From the NCBI GenBank assembly GCA_023228645.1, contig JALOAT010000003.1, forward strand, positions 1-64,000: a stretch of 64,000 nt of DNA, written 5' to 3'. Position numbers and translations under genes: made by a program. Positions 43,354-49,563 of this stretch are shown in pieces; position 1 is the first letter of the stretch; every line of letters begins with the position of its first letter. The DNA comes from Gammaproteobacteria bacterium. Its GTDB lineage: Bacteria; Pseudomonadota; Gammaproteobacteria; Thiohalomonadales; Thiohalomonadaceae. The notes under the pieces are model-generated. The model was given only the letters and a program-made list of their open reading frames with translations, searched no databases and was not told the DNA's origin.

Positions 43354-44865
43354 ATGAAATATGATTTAGAATTCGGGTATGATAAACAAGAACTGATGCT
43401 TTCATATATGCTGGCTGATGAAAGTGTATTCCAGCGAGCAAATAGTATTATAAAAACCAAATATTTTGATACAGAATTGCAACCAATAGTCAAATATGTT
43501 CAGTATCATACTGAGAAATTTAATTCTTTGCCTAATAATGATCAAATTTATGCTGAGACAGGCAAAAGATTAACCCAATACGATATGACTACTCACGATA
43601 GTTCGTGGGTATTAGATAATGTTGAAAAGTTTTGTCAACGATCAGCAATTGTTCACGCGGTTAACGAATCATTAGACTTTATTGATAAGGGCAATTATGG
43701 TGAAGTCGAATCAATGGTCAAACAAGCGGTTCAAGTTTCACTTCAAAAGGATCTTGGTACAAATATTTTCAGCAATCCTAGAGAATTGATGGAACGTATT
43801 AGGCAAAACAAAACTGTTGCCACCGGGTGGAAACAATTCGATGAAGTATTATATGGTGGATTAAACAGAGGCGAATTGACAATTTTTGCTGCTGGCTCGG
43901 GCGTCGGTAAAAGTCTTGTTCTGCAAAATTTGGGATTGAATTGGTACTATGGTACCAGCTATGAGCTTAAAAATGGTGATACTAGATCATTTGAGCCAAT
44001 GCACGTGGTTTATTTGTCATTCGAATTGAGTGAAGAACTCATCGCTCGAAGAATGTACACTATGATTGCAGGCATTCCATCTTATGAAATGTATAAAAAG
44101 ATGGATGATCTTGAAACAAAGGTGGCATTGAGTTCTAAAAAGGGTGGATCGTTCATTGTTAAATATATGCCGGCCGGAACCACAACTAATCAAATCAAGG
44201 CCTATTTGAAAGAATATGAAGTTCAACACGGTAGAAAGCCAGATGCGTTGCTAGTTGACTATATGGATTTGATGCATCCAAATAGTAATAAGGTTGACGT
44301 TAACAATGTTTATCAGAAAGATAAGTATGTTTCTGAAGAGCTTCGTGGTTTGTTAGCAGAATATGATATTTTAGGCGCCAGCGCAAGCCAGTTAGGCAGA
44401 GGTGCGGTGGATGAAGCAGACCACAATCACGCTATGATCCAAGGCGGCCTATCAAAAATTCAAACTTGTGATAACTTGGTATCAATCTTCTGCTCGGCTG
44501 CTATGCGTGATCGTGGTGAATATCAATTCCAATTTCTAAAGACTCGTTCAAGCAATGGTACTCATAGAAAAATTACATTGTTGCTTGATAAAGATGCATT
44601 GCGCTTGTCTAATAGTGATGAAGATGATGATACTCCAATTGAATCAGTAAACGATGTTAAGGCAGTATTATTTGGTAAACAAGCAAGGGCAGATTTGGGC
44701 ATAAACATAGGATCAACTGCACCAGCACCTGACCCGCTACCTAAGCCATCTTCAAATCCTATAATGGAAAAGATAGAAAAAATGACCCCAGATTCACTGA
44801 AGCAGGAGGTTATATCACCAGAACAGAGATTGGCTAAAATTCTCAAGATGAAGAACTCAAATTGA
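43354..44865 (+). CDS. 41: Replicative DNA helicase, T4 gp41 (DnaB-like) family
   Basis: This 503-residue hexameric helicase moves 5'-3' on the lagging strand and recruits primase. The N-terminal 140 residues are the helical primase-binding domain. The RecA-type domain starts TGWKQFDEVLYGGLNRGEL. It contains the P-loop AGSGVGKS (residues 180-187), Walker B-like DALLVDYMDLM, a GASASQLGRGA segment, and FLKTRSSNGTHRKITLLLD at its end. The last 80 residues are Pro/Asp-rich and probably flexible. T4 gp41 is 475 residues. No ribosome site stands out before the ATG, so coupling to primase is likely. Confidence 0.92.
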   Translation: MKYDLEFGYDKQELMLSYMLADESVFQRANSIIKTKYFDTELQPIVKYVQYHTEKFNSLPNNDQIYAETGKRLTQYDMTTHDSSWVLDNVEKFCQRSAIVHAVNESLDFIDKGNYGEVESMVKQAVQVSLQKDLGTNIFSNPRELMERIRQNKTVATGWKQFDEVLYGGLNRGELTIFAAGSGVGKSLVLQNLGLNWYYGTSYELKNGDTRSFEPMHVVYLSFELSEELIARRMYTMIAGIPSYEMYKKMDDLETKVALSSKKGGSFIVKYMPAGTTTNQIKAYLKEYEVQHGRKPDALLVDYMDLMHPNSNKVDVNNVYQKDKYVSEELRGLLAEYDILGASASQLGRGAVDEADHNHAMIQGGLSKIQTCDNLVSIFCSAAMRDRGEYQFQFLKTRSSNGTHRKITLLLDKDALRLSNSDEDDDTPIESVNDVKAVLFGKQARADLGINIGSTAPAPDPLPKPSSNPIMEKIEKMTPDSLKQEVISPEQRLAKILKMKNSN

Positions 44866-44881
44866 TTAAAAAGCAGAATCA

Positions 44882-44889
44882 AATAAATA
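44882..44889 (+). promoter_or_regulatory. T4-type late promoter box
   Basis: AATAAATA, 25 bases upstream of the ATG at 44915 and 16 bases after the helicase stop, marking the switch from replication to late genes. Confidence 0.55.
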
Positions 44890-44914
44890 ATGTAAAATAC
44901 CAGAGAGTTTTTCT

Positions 44915-45163
44915 ATGAGCAATAAAAGTATCTTATCTGAACTACATTCAATGGCGAGAAATCGCGACAAGTATCTTGTATTGGAATCTAGATCGGAACA
45001 ATTCATATCAAGCGGAATAAATCTTTTGAAATATATTGAAGAGAATTTTTCTGTTGAGGAAGCTGAAGAAATTTCACGAAGATTAGTTAATTCGCTCAAG
45101 TCGAGAGATTTTGGAAAGACTCGTAAAAGAATTCGACAACTCAAAGAGGGGCAATCCAAATGA
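44915..45163 (+). CDS. Small helical protein, coupled to the next gene
   Basis: An 82-residue, charged, all-helical product (SILSELHSMARNRDKYLVLE, then LKYIEENFSVEEAEEISRRL) with a basic C-terminus (FGKTRKRIRQLKEGQSK). Its stop overlaps the next ATG in ATGA form. It is driven by its own late box. No family is recognised. The basic tail and the late promoter would fit a small virion or DNA-associated head protein, which is only a suggestion. Confidence 0.5.
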   Translation: MSNKSILSELHSMARNRDKYLVLESRSEQFISSGINLLKYIEENFSVEEAEEISRRLVNSLKSRDFGKTRKRIRQLKEGQSK

Positions 45164-46029
45164 GAGAATATATTGATGCAGTAACCAAACTTTATCAAGA
45201 CGAAATGTCTACCTTGACAGAATCACTTGGAAATGCTAGTGAATATGAACTTGATTTAATTTTAGAATCTATGGATAAAGAAGATTTGTTTGCTCTTAAC
45301 AGAAAATTGATGGAATTTAATCACCCTTCAGATCAAGATGTTAGCTTGATGACTAAGATTGGTGCTAAAATTTTCGGCCAACAATGGGCGGCTGAGCGCC
45401 AAGGCGCAATGCAGGCTATGGACGATCAGGCTAAATTTATGGCAGATTGGGGCAAATATAGTAAGAGATTTAATCAAGAGCTTACTGTTGATAATTTAAA
45501 GCAATTCTTAAAGACCCAATATAAAATGGGTGATGCCACCTTTAATGACGCAGTTAAGCAGGTTAAGCCAGAAACTGATCGAGCAACTGGTAAGATTGTA
45601 AACATAGAAGATTTTATTCCAGCATTGTCATTTGCTTATTTTTATGGTGTTGGTGATGCAATTGAAACTCGCGCTGAAGAAAAGCACATTGATATTGATG
45701 ATCTTGGATATGAAAATCTTCCTCAAAATCAAACAAAATTCAAGGCTGAACCTGAAACTAACGCTAATAAATCCGGTGAAGAAGCCGCAGATGGTGAAGA
45801 AGACAAGTCTCAAGCAACTGGTAGTGAACCAGCAGATGCAGGCAGCCTATCAGCATCACAGATTTCTACCAAAATGGGCAAGACCTTAAATAGTTTGCAT
45901 ATTTCAGCAGCAGACCGCCAGCAGGCAATTAATGATGCTAAGCGTGGATTTACCCAAAGTTTTTCAAAGAATAGTAGAACACTTGCTGCTTTAGGATATA
46001 GTTATTTGAAAGCAATCAACGCCGTTTAA
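45160..46029 (+). CDS. Unknown late protein, possible head component
   Basis: The 289-residue product overlaps the preceding gene by four bases. The N-terminal region has MSTLTESLGNAS, where L-T-E followed by S is close to the T4 prohead protease consensus. The middle is helical (TKIGAKIFGQQWAAERQGAM, LTVDNLKQFLKTQYKMGDA). An acidic linker (about 200-230) with Glu/Asp/Ala/Ser leads to a C-terminal helical domain (AADRQQAINDAKRGF, SYLKAINAV). No known family. It is followed by a strong terminator that abuts the next start codon. Confidence 0.45.
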   Translation: MREYIDAVTKLYQDEMSTLTESLGNASEYELDLILESMDKEDLFALNRKLMEFNHPSDQDVSLMTKIGAKIFGQQWAAERQGAMQAMDDQAKFMADWGKYSKRFNQELTVDNLKQFLKTQYKMGDATFNDAVKQVKPETDRATGKIVNIEDFIPALSFAYFYGVGDAIETRAEEKHIDIDDLGYENLPQNQTKFKAEPETNANKSGEEAADGEEDKSQATGSEPADAGSLSASQISTKMGKTLNSLHISAADRQQAINDAKRGFTQSFSKNSRTLAALGYSYLKAINAV

Positions 46030-46049
46030 AGTCCTTGACATAAAACTAA

Positions 46050-46095
46050 AAATCCTGTATTGAGAGTTACTATTTCACTCAATACGGGATTTTTT
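46050..46095 (+). terminator. Terminator whose U-tract abuts the ligase start codon
   Basis: AAATCCTGTATTGAG (46050-46064) pairs over 15 positions (one G-T) with CTCAATACGGGATTT (46078-46092). Thymines at 46091-46095 run straight into the ATG at 46096. The same hairpin would hide the region just before the ligase start in any read-through RNA. Confidence 0.8.
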
Positions 46096-47229
46096 ATGGG
46101 CATTAGGCACCTATGTGATGAAAAAATAAAGGACGACGAGTTTCAATATTTCATTGATAATATTGGTAAATTTGAAGTAACCGAAAAGGTTGATGGGTCC
46201 AATCTTTCGTTCGGATTAGACGAAAATGGCGTCCTTTATATGTCCAGGGATAAGAAGGATGGGAGAAAACCTGGCCGGACTATATATGAGGCTAGACATA
46301 TTTTAGGTAAGCATTTTGCCAAATATATGGAAGTGATTCACAGTTTTGTTCAAACTGGCGCCATTTCTATGAAAGCCGGCACTGAAGTTGAGATTGAAAT
46401 TATCGATACTCCAGTGACAAATGTTGTTCCATATGATGAACATCAGATGATTGTTTTGTGTGTTGAATCTGGATCCTTAAGCATTAATACTGAGACTATT
46501 GACGTTTCAAATCACGGAACTTGGTCTTTTAAAATGAATCGTCCATACAAAATTGATTATGACGCTGTTCAGGCGCTGTTTAAGCAGGGTTTGAGTCGAT
46601 CCGAAGCCCTGGTTCAAATGAAAAAGACATTGCTTGATATTCCAAGCCAATATGGCACCAACAATCCTGATAGTTGGATTGAAGGTTTAGTCTTTAAAAA
46701 CGGTGATATGATTTATAAATTGGTCAACAAAGACCGATTTACGATTATGAATAAGTTCTTGCACGAAATACGCAAGAAGCTTAGTGCGCCCAAGCCTGGA
46801 GTTGCCTCAACGGGCGGAATTTATCAGGAATTGATATCTGAAATTGCAACTCACTATTCGTGCGGTCCGCTCGCAACTAGTCAGAAAAAACGATGGGTTT
46901 TAAGTAATCCAACTTGGAGTCAACTAATCTCTCTCAATGACAGTATGTTTTTTAACCGAAACTATATCATTATTAAGGCTATTGTTGGGAAGTATCTCAA
47001 AATGGTTAATGATATGGAAGATGATTATCTTTCATCATATAAGTCTATGTTTATTGAAACTCCATATGGTAAATGCTATATTGATGAATATACTCATCAG
47101 CGCAATTTAGATGCTTTTTCAACAGCCAAGGATAAAATACATTTTATTGATTTGTGTGTTGAGTCTGCGGCTGAAAAGCCAAATCATTCGTCAATTGGTC
47201 TTAATGCCCTTCAGGGAGGTTATATATGA
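46096..47229 (+). CDS. RNA ligase-like covalent nucleotidyltransferase
   Basis: The frame is open from a TTG inside the terminator, but the ATG at 46096 (MGIRHLCDEK) gives the family-like N-terminus and 377 residues. The nucleotide-accepting motif I is EKVDGSN, with lysine 31. A motif IIIa-like EVEIEIID, motif IV EGLVFK and motif V KLVNK follow in order. This set defines the ATP-dependent ligase/capping superfamily, and the small size plus DGSN variant favour RNA ligase over DNA ligase. Such enzymes seal broken tRNA or other RNA. The stop overlaps the ATG of a nucleotidyltransferase in ATGA form, so both are made together. The substrate is unknown. Confidence 0.75.
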   Translation: MGIRHLCDEKIKDDEFQYFIDNIGKFEVTEKVDGSNLSFGLDENGVLYMSRDKKDGRKPGRTIYEARHILGKHFAKYMEVIHSFVQTGAISMKAGTEVEIEIIDTPVTNVVPYDEHQMIVLCVESGSLSINTETIDVSNHGTWSFKMNRPYKIDYDAVQALFKQGLSRSEALVQMKKTLLDIPSQYGTNNPDSWIEGLVFKNGDMIYKLVNKDRFTIMNKFLHEIRKKLSAPKPGVASTGGIYQELISEIATHYSCGPLATSQKKRWVLSNPTWSQLISLNDSMFFNRNYIIIKAIVGKYLKMVNDMEDDYLSSYKSMFIETPYGKCYIDEYTHQRNLDAFSTAKDKIHFIDLCVESAAEKPNHSSIGLNALQGGYI

Positions 47230-48080
47230 GTGGTAATATGTTTCACGTGGACAACATAGGTCCAGTAACCCGAAATGAGCTTGAGATAATTATCAATGAT
47301 TTGGAGTCAAGGCTTGGCCACCACGGTATGTTTGCCAATCCATCTATACGTGAACGGACTCTTGGGAGTTCATCAATGTGCTTAGATGGACAGTTGGGTA
47401 AGAAAGATATTATGGGTGATATTGACATTGCCGTATCAAAATCATCCGGCGATGAAGCTATTGATTTGGCCACTATTGAAGAGCTTTTAAAGAAAAGTTT
47501 CCCCACAATGGAGGTTCGAGCAAGAGCGTCCTTAAAGATTGTCTCTCTTTTATATCAGCTTCGCAGTAATCACAACGTTCAGGTTGATTTCATCTTGGGC
47601 GATTATGAAGTTTTGAAATTTATGTTTGCTTCACCAGATCCGTCACATCGGACAGAATACAACAAGGGATTTTATAGGAATTTCTATATATCAGCTTTGA
47701 CTCAATCATTGAGAGAAGTCATAAACGAAGATGGAATTCCTGTAGCTTTTGCAGGACCGAAACTTGACCGCCATAAGGGTATAACATTTGAATACCGACA
47801 CCATCCTAAAAAGAAAAATGGTAGTGGTAGGGTAAAACAGATTAAAAAAATCACCAAAGAAGAATTTAAAAAGCTTTATGGTAGAGATATTCGATTGCCA
47901 GTTAGAGCATTAGTGAACCCATATGAGATAATTGACTATTTCTTCCCTAAATCAACTTTCAATGTTGATGAATATGATACCGTTGAGGCATTTAGATTGG
48001 CCATTTCAGAAAACTATTCAGCAGAAATGCAGCAAAATATTGAAAAGCGTTTTAAAGAAATCCTCGAAACCAGTAAATAA
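47226..48080 (+). CDS. Pol-beta/tRNA-NTase superfamily nucleotidyltransferase
   Basis: This 284-residue protein has the superfamily signature LGSSSMCLDGQLG followed by GDIDIAV, with G47-S48, metal-binding D65 and D67, and the third acidic residue D121 in VQVDFILG. Downstream, YNKGFYRNFYISALTQSLRE looks like the helical nucleotide- or RNA-binding part, and a basic patch HHPKKKNGSGRVKQIKK follows. Members add nucleotides to tRNA, antibiotics, or proteins (also MNT-type toxin partners). Coupling to an RNA ligase suggests RNA end repair, for example restoring residues before sealing. This pairing-based function is inference; catalytic residues are intact. Confidence 0.7.
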   Translation: MSGNMFHVDNIGPVTRNELEIIINDLESRLGHHGMFANPSIRERTLGSSSMCLDGQLGKKDIMGDIDIAVSKSSGDEAIDLATIEELLKKSFPTMEVRARASLKIVSLLYQLRSNHNVQVDFILGDYEVLKFMFASPDPSHRTEYNKGFYRNFYISALTQSLREVINEDGIPVAFAGPKLDRHKGITFEYRHHPKKKNGSGRVKQIKKITKEEFKKLYGRDIRLPVRALVNPYEIIDYFFPKSTFNVDEYDTVEAFRLAISENYSAEMQQNIEKRFKEILETSK

Positions 48081-48097
48081 AATAAAGAGGAAATATT

Positions 48098-48769
48098 ATG
48101 GAATTCTTGAATTCAATCACTGAAGCGAATATTTTGAATAAGAATATTTTTGGCACAAGCAAATATACTGCGAGGGATTTTGCAAATATCTTCTTTGCCT
48201 ACTTGTGTGCTATTAGGATATTGAAATCGGAATTTTATGGCGCATCAGCCATCGCTGACTATTTGGGTGGCAGTAGATTGCAGGCCGATGGATCTTTAAA
48301 GGGTAATGACTTGGACGTTTTAATCAATTTACTTTTTAGTGATAGAGCGGCTGAACAAGTAAAATTTAAAGACCCTGAAGAGAGTAAACATTTTATTCAG
48401 TCTTTGACCTTCAATATGCCAACTCTTCGTACATTCGTTAACCAGGCTATCAAGGGCCAGCAAAATGTTGAATTTGATCGCAGATTTTTATTATACGCAG
48501 AAAATCAATTGAAGGTCAGTGATACTACTTTAAAATCTATCCGCCGTCTGTGTGGTGAGTGGGAATTTGAATCAGAAACTGATAAGGTTTTAGTTTTTAC
48601 ACGATTAATACAAAGCTTTCGTTCTTATGTTGGTAAGGCAGATATATTGCCAATATTAGAAACGGTGGCTAAAAAGGCAAAATTGGAAGATCCTGATTTG
48701 GACAATAATAAAGATGCTTATAAGACATCAAGAGGCCCAGGGAGACCAAAGAAAAATGAAAATAAATGA
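48098..48769 (+). CDS. AT-hook protein with possible degenerate NTase signature
   Basis: The 223-residue product begins MEFLNSITEAN, in which I-T-E followed by A matches the T4 prohead protease consensus. Residues 56-75 read LGGSRLQADGSLKGNDLDVL, fitting the nucleotidyltransferase pattern G-[GS]-S-x(9-13)-D-h-D, and VEFDRRF later could supply a third Asp. The C-terminus ends SRGPGRPKKNENK, a classical AT-hook (GRP core flanked by basic residues) for minor-groove DNA binding. An AAAGAGGAA ribosome site precedes the start. It lies 17 bases after the nucleotidyltransferase. It could be a head-packaged DNA-binding protein or a third member of the RNA repair cassette; the evidence does not separate these. 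Confidence 0.5.
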   Translation: MEFLNSITEANILNKNIFGTSKYTARDFANIFFAYLCAIRILKSEFYGASAIADYLGGSRLQADGSLKGNDLDVLINLLFSDRAAEQVKFKDPEESKHFIQSLTFNMPTLRTFVNQAIKGQQNVEFDRRFLLYAENQLKVSDTTLKSIRRLCGEWEFESETDKVLVFTRLIQSFRSYVGKADILPILETVAKKAKLEDPDLDNNKDAYKTSRGPGRPKKNENK

Positions 48770-48917
48770 AATTATACAGGAAAATGCGTCTGCCGGCGCG
48801 ACGGCATCTGGTGCTATTGCCTCGGTGGCAATGCCGCTTGGCTCGGGCGAAGTGATAAGACGCTCAGTTTATGGTGAAAATCCGCCAAAACCTAAAAAGA
48901 AAAAGGGTAAAAAGTAA
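48756..48917 (+). CDS. 53-residue peptide with capsid-targeting-like N-terminus
   Basis: The ATG at 48756 lies within the AT-hook codons of the upstream gene and follows a GGGAGACC site. The product starts MKINEIIQENASAG, resembling the capsid-targeting leader of T4 internal proteins (M-K-x-x-x-E-F-I-x-E). It then has an Ala/Gly-rich ATASGAIASVAMPLG stretch and a basic end (PPKPKKKKGKK). Short proteins of this type occur, from memory, in other T4-like phages. A small internal head peptide is a plausible role. An in-frame start further upstream (48714) is less likely. Confidence 0.5.
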   Translation: MKINEIIQENASAGATASGAIASVAMPLGSGEVIRRSVYGENPPKPKKKKGKK

Positions 48918-48933
48918 TTCTTATCACTAAAAT

Positions 48934-48941
48934 CATAAATA
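48934..48941 (+). promoter_or_regulatory. T4-type late promoter box
   Basis: CATAAATA, 75 bases upstream of the ATG at 49017. The leader between them contains an AGGAGA ribosome site. Confidence 0.55.
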
Positions 48942-49016
48942 ATAAGAAGAAATCACTAAAACATATCCTGCAGGATTGGATTTCTAATAGTTAATATAAA
49001 CAGGAGATACTCCAAA

Positions 49017-49445
49017 ATGACAACTAAAGTAAACGGTCAAGTAGCTGGCGCTGAATTTGTTGGCGGTGACAATCAGTTTTTCACAGTAACCGCAACTTTC
49101 AGCGGCGCTAACTCAGCTTTAACTCTAAAAGAAGGCGTACCAACAACTGGTTTTGATGGTAGCGTTGGCGGAACTTTTGACGTCGATGTTAACAAGACTC
49201 TTTTCGACGTTCTTGTTGAAACTATCGAAATGTTTGAAACCCCAATCATCTTGGGCGCATTGGCACCAGGTGACCTAAGTTTCCGCTTTGCTACCAATCG
49301 TGTAGCTGGCTTCAAGGAAGCAAAAGATACTGGTGATACAAAGCAAGCAGTTTTGTCTGATGCTTTGGAAGCAGCTATTGTAAAGGCAGCAAGTATTGAT
49401 GCTGGTACTATTTCAGTTGCTGTAACTGCCGCAGAAACTATCTAA
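49017..49445 (+). CDS. Small, probably abundant virion protein
   Basis: The 142-residue product is Ala/Thr/Val/Gly-rich and beta-like (QFFTVTATFSGANSALTL, FDGSVGGTFDVDV) with a central helix (LFDVLVETIEMFETPIIL). Codons such as AAC, GGC, ATC and TTC are used more than in neighbours, as for the tail tube gene, which suggests high expression. A dedicated late promoter, strong ribosome site and strong terminator make it a single-gene unit. A capsid decoration or other high-copy virion protein would fit, but the family is not recognised. Confidence 0.5.
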   Translation: MTTKVNGQVAGAEFVGGDNQFFTVTATFSGANSALTLKEGVPTTGFDGSVGGTFDVDVNKTLFDVLVETIEMFETPIILGALAPGDLSFRFATNRVAGFKEAKDTGDTKQAVLSDALEAAIVKAASIDAGTISVAVTAAETI

Positions 49446-49477
49446 TTTTTAATTAGAGTTTTAGAAAAAGAATACGG

Positions 49478-49507
49478 CCCCGGAGGACAAAATCCTCCGG
49501 GGTTTTT
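49478..49507 (+). terminator. Strong rho-independent terminator
   Basis: CCCCGGAGGA (49478-49487) pairs perfectly with TCCTCCGGGG (49493-49502), CAAAA loop, followed by five T. It closes the single-gene unit at 49017. Confidence 0.9.
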
Positions 49508-49526
49508 CTATCACCTATAAGATCTG

Positions 49527-49534
49527 ACTAAATA
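49527..49534 (+). promoter_or_regulatory. Weak late-promoter-like box before the spike gene
   Basis: ACTAAATA, 29 bases upstream of the ATG at 49564, right after a strong terminator. It lacks the T of the ATAAATA core, so the assignment rests mainly on position. Confidence 0.3.
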
Positions 49535-49563
49535 GTTGGTAAATTTACACGTAGGATAAATTC

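Noticed and set aside
48714..48755. Upstream start for the 53-residue peptide
   Set aside because: It would be read out of frame over the AT-hook codons and spoil the capsid-targeting-like N-terminus; the ATG at 48756 has a GGGAGA site.
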